Shown: positions 53,446 to 62,222, counted from the stretch's first letter. The stretch: DNA of 64,000 bases from JBDWFY01 sp039976075 (GCA_039976075.1 JBDWFY010000013.1:496001-560000); one strand, 5' to 3'. The notes: generated from the letters alone by a model not told the origin. Program-made: numbers and translations.

Positions 53446-55425
53446 ATGCCACAGAATTTCACCACCCTGAACCGCCGGACTTTTCTTGGGTCAACCGCCG
53501 CCGCAACCGCGCTGTTTGCGTTGCATCCGTTCTCCGTTTCAGCGGCCGGCAATCAGGCACATTTACGTATCATGGAGACGACCGATCTGCATGTACACGT
53601 CTATCCGTACGATTATTACGGCGACAAACCCGCCGATACGGTCGGTCTCTCCCGGACGGCAGCCATCATCAATGACATTCGCGCCGAAGCAACGAATTCC
53701 ATGCTGGTCGACAATGGTGACTTCCTGCAGGGCAATCCGATGGGCGACTACATAGCCTACGAACGGGGCATGAAGGAGGGTGACAAGCATCCCGTCATCA
53801 CCGCCATGAACACGCTCGGGTTTGAAGCGTCGACGCTCGGCAATCACGAATTCAACTACGGCCTCGATTTTCTCATGAAGTCGTTGGCAGGTGCTGAATT
53901 CCCGGTTGTCAGTGCCAACGTGATCAAGGAAAAAGGCGCCGGTCCGCGCGATGACACTGGTCTCCTGAAACCCTACGTCCTGATTGACAAAGAGGTCACG
54001 GACGGGACCGGCACCAAACACACCATCAAAGTAGGGCTGATCGGTTTCGTCCCACCGCAGATCATGAACTGGGATCGCCGGCATCTGGAAGGTAAGGTCC
54101 AGACTCGTGACATCATTGAGACAGCCAACGCCTATATCCCGGAAATGCGTGAGCAGGGTGCTGACATTATCATCGCGCTGTCCCATTCCGGCATCGGTTC
54201 GCCCGATCACACGGACGGCATGGAAAACGCCTCAGTACCGTTGGCGCAGGTGGAAGGCATCGACGCGTTGATGACCGGCCACAGCCATCTGGTGTTCCCG
54301 GGTGAAAAGTTTGCGGGATTTGCTGGTGTAGACGCTGAAAAAGGCACGATCCACGGCAAACCCGCTGCGATGGGCGGTTTCTGGGGCTCGCATCTGGGCG
54401 TCATTGATCTGATGCTTGAAAAGTCCGGTGACGAGTGGCAGGTCGTCACCTCTTCTTCCGAAGCACGACCGATTTCAAAGCGCGAGGAAGACCGCTCGAT
54501 CACGCCCTTGGTCGAAAGCGTCGTCGCGGTTGAGGAAAGCGTCAAGCCGGAGCACGAAGCAACGCTCGCCTATGTCCGCCGCTCTGTCGGCCAGACGGAT
54601 GCACCGCTTCACTCCTACTTCGCGCTTGTCGCCGATGATCCGTCTGTTCAAATCGTTTCTCAGGCGCAGATGTGGTATATCGCCGACATGATGAAGGGCA
54701 CCGAATGGGAAGGTCTGCCCATTCTTTCAGCCGCAGCGCCGTTCAAGGCTGGCGGGCGCGGTGGGCCGGAATATTACACCGATGTGCCCAAGGGCGATGT
54801 GGCGATCAAGAACGTCTCCGACCTCTATCTCTATCCCAATACCGTGCGAGCGGTGAAAATCACCGGAGCGGATGTCAAGGGCTGGCTGGAACGGTCGGCT
54901 GGCATGTTCAACCAGGTCGAGCCGGGCAAGGCCGACCAGGTGCTTCTGAACCCGGATTTCCCGTCCTACAATTTCGACGTCATGGACGGGGTCACCTACG
55001 AGATCGATCTCTCTCAACCTTCGAAATTCGATCCCAAGGGCGAACTGATCAATGCCGATGCCAATCGCATCGTCAATCTGCAGTTCAACGGCAAGCCGGT
55101 CACCGATGACATGGTATTTGTTGTTGCCACCAACAACTATCGCGCCAGCGGTGGTGGCGCCTTCCCAGGGGCTTTGGGCGACACCATCATCTTTGAAGGA
55201 CCGGATACCAACCGCGATGTCATCGTCCGCTACATCATCGACAAGGGTACGATCAGCCCCAGCGCCGATGCGAACTGGCAATTCAAGGCGCTTCCCGGTA
55301 CCAGCGTCCTGTTCGATACCGGTCCCAGAGGCAAGGATCGGATCGAGGATGTGAAGGGCGTGACCATCGAGCCTGCCGGTGATGGCCCGGACGGCTTTGC
55401 CCGCTATCGCATCACACTCGGATAA
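53446..55425 (+). CDS. cpdB: 2',3'-cyclic-nucleotide 2'-phosphodiesterase / 3'-nucleotidase
   Basis: Periplasmic enzyme of 659 residues that degrades 2',3'-cyclic nucleotides and 3'-nucleotides. A twin-arginine signal (NRRTFLGSTAAATALFAL) leads into the metallophosphatase domain: METTDLHVHVYPYDYYGDK near residue 41, LGNHEFNYGLDF near 126 and GHSHLVFPG near 278. The C-terminal nucleotidase domain ends with NNYRASGGGAFPG near 570. GGAGG lies 5 bases before the ATG at 53446. It is separated from the FadR gene by 212 bp and followed by a strong terminator. Confidence 0.94.
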   Translation: MPQNFTTLNRRTFLGSTAAATALFALHPFSVSAAGNQAHLRIMETTDLHVHVYPYDYYGDKPADTVGLSRTAAIINDIRAEATNSMLVDNGDFLQGNPMGDYIAYERGMKEGDKHPVITAMNTLGFEASTLGNHEFNYGLDFLMKSLAGAEFPVVSANVIKEKGAGPRDDTGLLKPYVLIDKEVTDGTGTKHTIKVGLIGFVPPQIMNWDRRHLEGKVQTRDIIETANAYIPEMREQGADIIIALSHSGIGSPDHTDGMENASVPLAQVEGIDALMTGHSHLVFPGEKFAGFAGVDAEKGTIHGKPAAMGGFWGSHLGVIDLMLEKSGDEWQVVTSSSEARPISKREEDRSITPLVESVVAVEESVKPEHEATLAYVRRSVGQTDAPLHSYFALVADDPSVQIVSQAQMWYIADMMKGTEWEGLPILSAAAPFKAGGRGGPEYYTDVPKGDVAIKNVSDLYLYPNTVRAVKITGADVKGWLERSAGMFNQVEPGKADQVLLNPDFPSYNFDVMDGVTYEIDLSQPSKFDPKGELINADANRIVNLQFNGKPVTDDMVFVVATNNYRASGGGAFPGALGDTIIFEGPDTNRDVIVRYIIDKGTISPSADANWQFKALPGTSVLFDTGPRGKDRIEDVKGVTIEPAGDGPDGFARYRITLG

Positions 55426-55438
55426 TAAAACAGTGTCG

Positions 55439-55477
55439 AAAATGGCGTAAAACTTCGCGGTTTTACGCCATTTTTTT
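55439..55477 (+). terminator. rho-independent terminator after cpdB
   Basis: Perfect 15-bp stem AAAATGGCGTAAAAC / GTTTTACGCCATTTT (55439-55453 and 55460-55474) with loop TTCGCG, followed by a T-run. The A-run on the other side would let it work on both strands. Confidence 0.93.
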
Positions 55478-55524
55478 ATTGAATTCGTTGTTCGTGAATT
55501 CGTCGATATTCTTCAAACAAATAA

Positions 55525-55581
55525 TTCAACCAAAAGGTTGAGTGAATGCAGGAACTATGGTAATTCATCCATATGGTTGAA
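55525..55581. promoter_or_regulatory. two operator-like palindromes before and across the ArsR start
   Basis: TTCAACC-AAAA-GGTTGAG (55525-55542) and TTCATCC-ATAT-GGTTGAA (55564-55581) share the pattern TTCAACC-N4-GGTTGAA. Their centres are 39 bp apart. The second spans the ATG at 55573, so binding would block transcription of the regulator gene itself. Confidence 0.65.
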
Positions 55582-55917
55582 CGAGAAAACGCCGATCGAC
55601 TGACCACTATCTTGAAAGCTGCAAGCGACCCTACGCGCCGCGAATTGCTGACCCTTCTGGTTCAGCATGGTGCAACGCGGGTCACGGATCTGGCGACGCA
55701 TTTTGACGTCAGTCTCAATGCTGTCTCCAAGCACATCAAGATCTTGGAAGGGGCCGGTCTCGTCAGCCGCAAAACCGCGTGGCGCGAACATCTGATCGAA
55801 GCGAACCTGGAACCCATTGCCGAAATCGACAAGTGGTTCACGCAGTTACGGTCAATCTGGGATATGCGCCTCGAGGCCCTGGATATTGTTTTAGTAAAGG
55901 ATCCTGAAGATGACTGA
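55573..55917 (+). CDS. ArsR-family winged-helix regulator
   Basis: Regulator of 114 residues with a typical winged helix: SDPTRRELLTLLVQHGATRV, then HFDVSLNAVSKHIKILEGAG and SRKTAWREH. No metal-binding Cys pair is visible, so it is probably not a metal sensor. It overlaps the SRPBCC gene by 8 bp; such ArsR/SRPBCC pairs are common and usually autoregulated. Two palindromes at its start support this. Confidence 0.9.
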   Translation: MVERENADRLTTILKAASDPTRRELLTLLVQHGATRVTDLATHFDVSLNAVSKHIKILEGAGLVSRKTAWREHLIEANLEPIAEIDKWFTQLRSIWDMRLEALDIVLVKDPEDD

Positions 55918-56332
55918 TCTGTCTCTCACCGTCTCCCGCAAATTCGCCGCGCCGGCAAAACAGATATTCGACGCATGGCTGGATCCCGCCATGCTCGCCA
56001 GATTCATGACCCCGGCGCCGGGGATGACAGTGCCCAAGGCCGAGACAGATCCGGTTGAAGGTGGACGATTCGACATTGTCATGAAAATGGAAGGCAACGA
56101 ACTGCCCCACGCCGGAACCTACAAGGAAATTTCCCCCTATTCCCGGCTCGTTTTTACATGGGAAAGTCCCTATTCGGTGCCTGAATCAACAGTGACGCTG
56201 AATTTTGTCGAGGTGGATGGCGGCACTGAGGTCACGCTGACCCACGACAAGTTTCCTAACGAAGAAGCGCGGGACAACCACGAAGGCGGCTGGTCGGCCA
56301 TTCTGGAAAAACTCGACGCGCTGGCAGCCTGA
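55910..56332 (+). CDS. SRPBCC (AHSA1-like) domain protein
   Basis: Protein of 140 residues with the START/Bet-v1-like fold of the AHSA1 group: SRKFAAPAKQIFDAWLDPAM at the start, TYKEISPYSRLVFTWESPY in the middle and GGWSAILEKLDAL at the end. The ligand is unknown. It is coupled to the ArsR gene by an 8-bp overlap. Confidence 0.9.
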   Translation: MTDLSLTVSRKFAAPAKQIFDAWLDPAMLARFMTPAPGMTVPKAETDPVEGGRFDIVMKMEGNELPHAGTYKEISPYSRLVFTWESPYSVPESTVTLNFVEVDGGTEVTLTHDKFPNEEARDNHEGGWSAILEKLDALAA

Positions 56333-56350
56333 TCTTTCATGCATAAACGG

Positions 56351-56385
56351 AGGACGGAGGCAGCGTGCTTCCGCCTCTCATTTTT
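56351..56385 (+). terminator. possible terminator after the SRPBCC gene
   Basis: GAGGC-AGC and GCT-TCC-GCCTC can pair with a small bulge, followed by TCATTTTT. It lies between the SRPBCC stop and the DUF2461 gene. The fold is imperfect. Confidence 0.4.
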
Positions 56386-56420
56386 GCGTATAGTCGATCC
56401 AACCGGGAGCTGAGGCTCAG

Positions 56421-57101
56421 ATGGCACAATTTTCGGGCTTCAAAGCACCAACGACCGCGTTCATCCAGGCACTGTCGACAAACAACGACAAGTCCTGGTT
56501 TGATGCGCACCGGGCTGAGTATGAAACGCACTATATAGAACCCGCCAAGACCTTCGTTGCCGCTCTTCAACAGCCTCTCCAGCACCTCGTGCCGTCGATT
56601 CAGGCAGTGCCGAAGGTCAATGGTTCAATTTTTCGGATCAATCGAGACACAAGATTTTCCAAAGACAAGCGGCCCTACAAGGATCATCTCGATCTGTGGT
56701 TTTGGGAGGGTGAACGGAAAGGAGCGGTGTCCGGTCTGTTCTTTCGCCTCACCGCTGATCGGCTGATCCTCGGTGCCGGTGCCCATATGTTTGATAAAGC
56801 CCGTCTGGCGAATTACCGCAGTGCTCTCGCCGATCCGGTACACTCCACCGCGTTGTTGGAGGTGCAGGAAGCGCTTCATCAGACCGGGCACCAACTAATG
56901 GGCAGTCACTATGTAAAAACGCCCAGGGGTCTGGTGCTTCACCATAAAGCGCTCGAACCGCTTTCCCGCCACAATGCACTTTACGCGCAAGTGGAGAGTC
57001 CCCATCCGGGAACGCTGGGGACACCGGCATTTATAAAAACATGCCTGAGTACTTGGGCAGCATTTGTGCCGTTGCATAACTGGCTAGTAAGAATGGCCTG
57101 A
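56421..57101 (+). CDS. DUF2461 (TIGR02453) family protein
   Basis: Protein of 226 residues. It shows the family core WFDAHRAEYETHYIEPAKTF near residue 26 and NRDTRFSKDKRPYKDHLDLW near residue 75, followed by LFFRLTADRLILGAGAHMF. The family is widespread and has no assigned function. It stands alone between a possible terminator and a convergent small membrane protein. Confidence 0.87.
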   Translation: MAQFSGFKAPTTAFIQALSTNNDKSWFDAHRAEYETHYIEPAKTFVAALQQPLQHLVPSIQAVPKVNGSIFRINRDTRFSKDKRPYKDHLDLWFWEGERKGAVSGLFFRLTADRLILGAGAHMFDKARLANYRSALADPVHSTALLEVQEALHQTGHQLMGSHYVKTPRGLVLHHKALEPLSRHNALYAQVESPHPGTLGTPAFIKTCLSTWAAFVPLHNWLVRMA

Positions 57102-57153
57102 TAGTCCTCGATGTTTCGGCCCAAAACCAGCAAGAGACGTGCCGACTTTTGCC

Positions 57154-57438
57154 TCACCCTGCGTTTGCAGCGACAAGTACGAGGCCTGCCATCATCAATA
57201 AAATCAGCCCAAGCATCGCCCGCAATTTTTTCACTTTCGCCTGTGTTTCGGCATCATCCTCCGAAACACCACGCCCCGCAGCACTGGCAAATATGTTGGT
57301 ATAGCGCGGCAGCGTCCCTTCCGGACGCGGATTGGTCACCCGCTCAATCGCGTAGCTGACACGAATGGCAAACAACAGCACCACGATAGAAAGCAATCCC
57401 AGAACACCGCCGACCATTGAAATCAGAAACGGACCCAC
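57154..57438 (-). CDS. small two-helix membrane protein, unknown
   Basis: Protein of 94 residues with hydrophobic helices at residues 4-27 (ISMVGGVLGLLSIVVLLFAI) and 72-91 (MLGLILLMMAGLVLVAANAG), joined by a charged loop. I recognise no family. The upstream AAAGGAAAAAG gives a ribosome-binding site. It is divergent from the following gene by 130 bp. Confidence 0.6.
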   Translation of the reverse strand: MGPFLISMVGGVLGLLSIVVLLFAIRVSYAIERVTNPRPEGTLPRYTNIFASAAGRGVSEDDAETQAKVKKLRAMLGLILLMMAGLVLVAANAG

Positions 57439-57568
57439 GCTTTTTCCTTTCCTCTATCCGGCCCGACCTTATAGCAATTTAACGCCGATGGATCGGACAA
57501 TCTCCTTCGAGCCATCTGTGTGTGTTATGGTTGGATTCCACCTGATATCAGCGGATTGGATCAATCAC

Positions 57569-58024
57569 ATGCCCCTCAAACAGATCGGATTCATTGCCTC
57601 GACCCTGGCGACTTTTGCATTTTTGACCCTGAGCGCTTCCGCAAGCGACTTCCCGGACCTGCGCGGGCAGTGGACCGGCACTTATCTGGCCGCCACAGCA
57701 GGCAAAGACGACCAGCCCGGCCCCCGCTTCAACAACGGCGAGATGGTGATGGACATTCTGAAGCAACAGGACAACGCCTTTGGCGGTACCAACAAATGGC
57801 GCGTCATTGGCCGTGACAATTGGAGAACGGGCGAAATCATGGGCAGCGCCAGCCTGGAAGATCCAAACGCCATCGCCATCATGGAAAAATCGTCCAATCC
57901 GGACCACGGCGTTGCCGGAAGTTTTGATGGTTCCTTGAAAGACGGCAAGCTCTATCTTACCTTTCGCGGACTGAGAACCGGAACCGTCTACAGCACGGTT
58001 TTGGAACGGACACCGGGCAATTGA
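57569..58024 (+). CDS. small secreted beta-rich protein, unknown
   Basis: Protein of 151 residues with a signal peptide ending LTLSASAS. The mature part, DFPDLRGQWTGTYLAA and later GVAGSFDGSLKDGKLYLTFRG, looks like a small beta-barrel. I recognise no family. The ATG at 57569 places the signal peptide at the start; the open frame goes back to 57365, across the promoter of the opposite gene. Confidence 0.65.
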   Translation: MPLKQIGFIASTLATFAFLTLSASASDFPDLRGQWTGTYLAATAGKDDQPGPRFNNGEMVMDILKQQDNAFGGTNKWRVIGRDNWRTGEIMGSASLEDPNAIAIMEKSSNPDHGVAGSFDGSLKDGKLYLTFRGLRTGTVYSTVLERTPGN

Positions 58025-58102
58025 TCCGCCCCCGATTCATTCCCGAGTTCCAATTCTGTTACAACTCAATATGAGAGTTCACGCGTAAGACGAGGGGCGA
58101 AA

Positions 58103-58633
58103 ATGTCTCTTTCTGTAAAACAACGCGGTGTTTTGCGCGGTATCGTTCTGGCAGGTGGCATTACGGTACTGGCATTAGGCGGCGCTATCTGGCTGTCACG
58201 GGACTGGCTCGTGCCTGAAGACGATGTTGCTGCCCGGCTCACCTTCGCTTTTCAATGGGATATGCTGGTGATCTTCTGGCTCCTGATCACAATCGGAACC
58301 CTCGCTCGTCACCGCTTTTTCACTCCGGAAGACATTGACGGCAGCGGGTTGACCGCAGGCTCAGCTACCGCCAAAACCCATCAGGCCGTTCTGCAAAATA
58401 CGCTGGAGCAGGTCGTCCTGGCGATTCCGATCCACCTGTCATTTTCGCTTCTGCTGCCGACCTCTTCTCTGGCGGCTATCCCGATCGCCGCTATCTTGTT
58501 TTCCCTCGGCCGGATATTATTTTGGCGCGGTTATCACACCGGCGCCCCCGGCCGCGCGCTCGGCTTCGCGCTGACATTCTATCCCACGGTGCTGCTGTTT
58601 CTGATCACGGCTTTCTACTTGGTTTTTGGCTAA
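58103..58633 (+). CDS. MAPEG family membrane protein
   Basis: Protein of 176 residues with four membrane helices. The MAPEG-like core is AKTHQAVLQNTLEQVVLAIP near residue 92, followed by FSLGRILFWRGYHTGAPGRA near residue 133. The family includes membrane glutathione transferases, which would fit a cell that makes glutathione (gshB at 30536), but the activity is not shown here. Its last 4 bases overlap the end of the opposite-strand gene. Confidence 0.85.
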   Translation: MSLSVKQRGVLRGIVLAGGITVLALGGAIWLSRDWLVPEDDVAARLTFAFQWDMLVIFWLLITIGTLARHRFFTPEDIDGSGLTAGSATAKTHQAVLQNTLEQVVLAIPIHLSFSLLLPTSSLAAIPIAAILFSLGRILFWRGYHTGAPGRALGFALTFYPTVLLFLITAFYLVFG

Positions 58634-58992
58634 ACGCACACGGCACCAAATTCTCCGGCGATCGCGACAACTTGTCCGTCTTCATCTACCCAACTTACCC
58701 GCCAGTTCAAATTGCATGGAAATCCGCTTCTCGAAAATCTGGCCAACCGAGAGCCGTGGTCAATTTCAATACCCTGTCGACGGAGTTTTGCAACAAGTTC
58801 AGTCGTCGCCATGGGTAACGGAAATCGATCCAAAACACGGCGCTGAAACTCTTGGTCAGCTGCTTCGAAGTTCGAAGGAAGGCCGCGACCAATTTTAGGA
58901 ACTTGCACAAGCGGCTGATACATTGCGTTGTAGACAACAGCCGCCAAACCAAGCGGCACAATCAAAATTCCAAGTAAAATTTTCTTCAGCAT
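58630..58992 (-). CDS. membrane-anchored protein of unknown function
   Basis: Protein of 120 residues with an N-terminal membrane helix (KKILLGILIVPLGLAAVVYN) and a periplasmic domain ending FPCNLNWRVSWVDEDG and AIAGEFGAVCV. The two Cys residues may form a disulfide. I do not recognise the family. It is 46 bp after the small secreted gene at 59039 and could share its transcript. Confidence 0.65.
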   Translation of the reverse strand: MLKKILLGILIVPLGLAAVVYNAMYQPLVQVPKIGRGLPSNFEAADQEFQRRVLDRFPLPMATTELVAKLRRQGIEIDHGSRLARFSRSGFPCNLNWRVSWVDEDGQVVAIAGEFGAVCV

Positions 58993-59038
58993 TTATTCCG
59001 CCGGTCGCAAGATAGTGTCAGCATTTTCTTCACCTGTT

Positions 59039-59503
59039 TCACTTCTCATCATCTGCGGCTCCGGACGCATCCTCCTCGCTCATCGCAACCACTAGCTCCC
59101 AATATTTGGGATGCAGTTCCGGTCTGGTTTCATAGGGTCGCAAGCTACATGCGGTTGTTGTAGCGATTGTTTTCCCCGGTGTCGCATCATCGACAAAGCG
59201 AGCGAAAACCATCATCGGTTGGTTATAGGGAATATCCCACTTGTTATCGCCGAATGGATGAGGCGCAATCTCGATGGTGTCTGATTTTACGCCCTTGTAA
59301 CCTCTGATCACTCTGAAGGTCACGGTTTTGGAAACATCTTCCTTCAATGTTTTTCTGGTTCGCATTATCTCGCCAAAAAATATGACATCCGACCTTTCGA
59401 TATGTTCAACCGGTAGCGGTTGCCAACAAGCGCCAGCATGAGACTGCTGCGGCAACAATAGGAAACAAATCAAAATCACGAGGATCGATCCAAAGCGGCG
59501 CAT
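59039..59503 (-). CDS. small secreted protein, tandem paralogue 2 (possible NTR/TIMP-like)
   Basis: Protein of 154 residues with a signal peptide (FGSILVILICFLLLPQQSHA) that leaves Cys two residues from the predicted cut (GACWQPL). The mature part is similar throughout to the product of 59508-59969: EHIERSDVIFFGEI, RVIRGYKGVKSD, QPMMVFARFVDD and LHPKYWELVVAMS. I chose the ATG at 59503, where MRRFG matches MRRLG of the paralogue. It begins 4 bp after the end of its paralogue. Confidence 0.72.
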   Translation of the reverse strand: MRRFGSILVILICFLLLPQQSHAGACWQPLPVEHIERSDVIFFGEIMRTRKTLKEDVSKTVTFRVIRGYKGVKSDTIEIAPHPFGDNKWDIPYNQPMMVFARFVDDATPGKTIATTTACSLRPYETRPELHPKYWELVVAMSEEDASGAADDEK

Positions 59504-59507
59504 GAAT

Positions 59508-59969
59508 TCACCGTTCATCTTGTACTGTTTTGTTCTCTTTGCTCATCGCAATCAGCAGCTCCCAATATTCGGGGTGATGTTTTTTTCGGATTTCATACGG
59601 AACCAAACTGCATGTTCCTGTCGCGACAATTTTTCTCCCTAAGATTTTGTCATCGACAAAATGGGCGAAGATCATCATCGGTTTGTGGAACGGAATGTTC
59701 GCTTCACCACTGCCGATAACGTACAAACCGACATCGATTTTTTTAGAACGCACACCTTTATAGGCCTGTATGACTTTAAACGTGGCAATCTTGATGTGTT
59801 TGTCTTGCTTAAACTGTTTTCTTGTTTGAAGAACTTCGCCGTAAAATATAACATCCGACTGTTCGATATGCTCAGCCGGTGAAGGTCTCCAACAGCTGGT
59901 CGCATACGCCTCCAGCGGAACCAAAACCAGACAAACCAAAAACCCCAGAATCAAACCCAACCGACGCAT
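59508..59969 (-). CDS. small secreted protein, tandem paralogue 1 (possible NTR/TIMP-like)
   Basis: Protein of 153 residues with signal peptide GLILGFLVCLVLVPLEAYA and an early Cys (TSCWRPS). It is a paralogue of the next gene; shared blocks are EHIEQSDVIFYGEV, KVIQAYKGVRSK, KPMMIFAHFVDD and HHPEYWELLIAMS. Early Cys, an F-x-G-E/V strand, YKG and a late Cys (CSL-PYE) recall the NTR/TIMP fold and the protein at 29292. AT-rich compared with the neighbours. The ATG at 59969 gives the cleanest signal peptide. Confidence 0.72.
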   Translation of the reverse strand: MRRLGLILGFLVCLVLVPLEAYATSCWRPSPAEHIEQSDVIFYGEVLQTRKQFKQDKHIKIATFKVIQAYKGVRSKKIDVGLYVIGSGEANIPFHKPMMIFAHFVDDKILGRKIVATGTCSLVPYEIRKKHHPEYWELLIAMSKENKTVQDER

Positions 59970-60185
59970 AAACAAGAAATCCTGACGATAAAAAACATGT
60001 GTCAAATATCTGGGCATACAAAAGTTAGGTTTCAACTAAAAGAATTAGCTGTATTTTATACGCGAATAAGAAGAGTGGCTCAAAGCTCGACCTGCTGCGG
60101 GTCAGATACTTTTCGTGATTGAAAGCGCCCCATCCGCCTGAAAAATGCTACACCTCAAAAAAACTCAAAACCTCCGGAGCGCATC

Positions 60186-61217
60186 ATGGCCCAGTCATCC
60201 ACCGTCAATCGCCGCCTTGTTCTGGCCGAGCGCCCCAAAGGCCTGCCCGATGACAACACGCTGCGGTTGGAGGAGACCGCCATCCCGGAAGCAGGTGCAG
60301 GGCAAATGCTGCTGCGCACCGCCTATCTGTCGCTCGATCCCTATATGCGCGGCCGGATGAATGATGCCAAATCCTATGCCGAGCCGGTCAAAATCGGCGA
60401 GGTGATGACCGGTCAGGTCGTGGCCGAGGTCATGGTCTCCAATCTCGATGGGTTCGAGGCCGGCGATTTCGTACTCGCCGGCAGCGGCTGGCAGGATTAT
60501 GCGCTTTCAGACGGCACACAGGTCATGCCGCTGGGCAAAGCCCCGAAAAACCCCACCTGGTCCCTCGGTATTCTGGGCATGCCCGGCTACACCGCCTATG
60601 CGGGGCTGCTTTATATCGGCGAACCCAAACCCGGCGAAACCGTCGTTGTTGCCGCCGCCTCCGGCCCGGTCGGTGCCACGGTCGGGCAGATCGCAAAAAT
60701 CAAGGGCTGCCGCGTTGTTGGCGTCGCCGGTGGACCGGTTAAATGCGCCCATGTGGTCAATAATCTGGGCTTTGATGCCTGCGTCGACCACCACGCCGAT
60801 GATTTTGCCGACCAGCTCGCCGCCGCCTGTCCGGATGGCATCGATGTCTATTTCGAAAATGTCGGTGGCAAGGTGCTCTATTCGGTCCTGCCGCTCTTAA
60901 ATCCCTTCGCCCGCATCCCCGTCTGCGGCATCGTCTCCTGGTACAATCTCACCGCCCTGCCCGACGGTCCCGATTTCGGCCCAGCCCTCATGGGCACCAT
61001 CCTGCGCATGAAGGTCAAACTCCAGGGTTTCATCATTTTCGACAGCTTCCCGATCAGCACCTACAAGGATTTCGTGCGCGACATGACCGCCTGGCTGGAA
61101 CAGGGCACGGTGCAGTATAAAGAGCAGATCGTCGACGGCCTGGAAAATGCACCAAAAGCGCTCAACGATGTACTGCTTGGCAAGAGTTTTGGCAAGATGG
61201 TGGTGAAGGTGGGGTAG
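60186..61217 (+). CDS. NADPH-dependent oxidoreductase, CurA / leukotriene B4 dehydrogenase-like
   Basis: Medium-chain dehydrogenase/reductase of 343 residues without catalytic zinc. It has YLSLDPYMRGRMNDAKSY near residue 40, the nucleotide-binding GYTAYAGLLYIGEPKPGETV followed by AASGPVGATVGQIAKIKG near residue 155, and ENVGGKVLYSVL near residue 223. The family reduces alkenals, alkenones or quinones with NADPH. It stands alone, with strongly GC-rich codon use compared with the AT-rich genes just upstream. Confidence 0.92.
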   Translation: MAQSSTVNRRLVLAERPKGLPDDNTLRLEETAIPEAGAGQMLLRTAYLSLDPYMRGRMNDAKSYAEPVKIGEVMTGQVVAEVMVSNLDGFEAGDFVLAGSGWQDYALSDGTQVMPLGKAPKNPTWSLGILGMPGYTAYAGLLYIGEPKPGETVVVAAASGPVGATVGQIAKIKGCRVVGVAGGPVKCAHVVNNLGFDACVDHHADDFADQLAAACPDGIDVYFENVGGKVLYSVLPLLNPFARIPVCGIVSWYNLTALPDGPDFGPALMGTILRMKVKLQGFIIFDSFPISTYKDFVRDMTAWLEQGTVQYKEQIVDGLENAPKALNDVLLGKSFGKMVVKVG

Positions 61218-61248
61218 GACGGACCAAGAGGGAACTTGGATCACCTTT

Positions 61249-61272
61249 CCAGAACCAGAACCAGAACCAGAA
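61249..61272. repeat. short tandem repeat (CCAGAA)x4
   Basis: Four perfect copies of CCAGAA lie between the oxidoreductase and the PhnD-like gene. The flanks TTTCCAGA and TCTGGAAA are complementary, so the tract can close into a hairpin. Confidence 0.9.
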
Positions 61273-61337
61273 TCTGGAAAATTTGACACAAACAGGAGCC
61301 GGTCTACACTCAGAAAAACGGAAGGCGGGAGGAGAGC

Positions 61338-62222
61338 ATGCCTTCTCTATACAAATGGGGCCATTTGGATCGTCGGGCATTTATTGCGTCTTCGGCGAGT
61401 GTCTTTGTTACGGCTACTGCTGTCTTCGCCGAGAAAAGTGACAAGGACACTCTTCGTTTCGGCCTGACGCCGGTGTTTCTCAACGATGATATCAAACTGC
61501 TGTCGGCCATACGAACTTATCTGGCCGATGCGACCGGTTACGCCATAGATCTGGTTACGCGTCGTACGTATCAGGAAGTCACGGCTCTTCTTGTTTCAGG
61601 GCAGCTGGATGCAGCCTGGATATGTGGATACCCCTTTGTAAAATATCGCAAGGAACTCGAACTTGTCGCAGTTCCGCAGTGGAACGGCAAACCACATTAC
61701 CAAAGCTATTTGATTGCAGCAGCCGATCGGCGTGTAACGGACGTCATGGAGCTGCGTGGTGACATCCATGCCTACTCCGATCCGGATTCCAATTCCGGCT
61801 ACCTGGTGACCCAGGCCCTACTGCATGAAAAGGGATTTGATCCGGAGACATTCTTTAACAAGGTGCTCTTTACCTACGCGCACCGAAACGTCATTCGTGC
61901 AGTTGCTTCGGGTCTTGTTCAGTCCGGCAGTGTCGACGGTTATGTCTGGGAAGTCCTTAAAGAAACTGACCCTGATCTTGTGTCGAAGACCAAAGTGGTA
62001 AGAAAGTCGGAATGGTTTGGGTTCCCGCCGGTTGCTGCCGTCAAAGGTCAATTGGGAACGCGGAAGATAATCATGTTGCAGAAAGCTCTTCTGTCGTCGA
62101 CCGAGACAGAAGAGGGCCGAATGATGCTCGACTATCTGAGGCTGAGTGGCTTTGGAAAATCGCCTGCTTCACTCTTTGACTCAGTTGCCGATAACGTCGC
62201 CGCGCTCAGGGGAGTCCTGTGA
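61338..62222 (+). CDS. PhnD-like periplasmic binding protein, sensor partner of a kinase
   Basis: Protein of 294 residues of the phosphate/phosphonate-binding PhnD group, with a twin-arginine-like signal (HLDRRAFIASSASVFVTA). The mature part starts TLRFGLTPVFLNDDIKLL; the DAAWICGYPFVKYR motif near residue 95 and YSDPDSNSGYLVTQALLHE near residue 148 are typical. No transporter follows. It overlaps the histidine kinase by 4 bp (GTGA), so it more probably delivers a signal to that kinase than a nutrient to a permease. The ligand is unknown. Confidence 0.85.
   Translation: MPSLYKWGHLDRRAFIASSASVFVTATAVFAEKSDKDTLRFGLTPVFLNDDIKLLSAIRTYLADATGYAIDLVTRRTYQEVTALLVSGQLDAAWICGYPFVKYRKELELVAVPQWNGKPHYQSYLIAAADRRVTDVMELRGDIHAYSDPDSNSGYLVTQALLHEKGFDPETFFNKVLFTYAHRNVIRAVASGLVQSGSVDGYVWEVLKETDPDLVSKTKVVRKSEWFGFPPVAAVKGQLGTRKIIMLQKALLSSTETEEGRMMLDYLRLSGFGKSPASLFDSVADNVAALRGVL

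Noticed and set aside
57365..57568. An N-terminal extension of the small secreted protein at 57569.
   Set aside because: It would run through the start of the opposite-strand membrane protein and place the signal peptide 68 residues inside the protein.
61249..61272. A CRISPR array remnant at the hexamer repeat.
   Set aside because: The unit is 6 bp with no spacers. No cas gene or longer regular repeat exists in the window.
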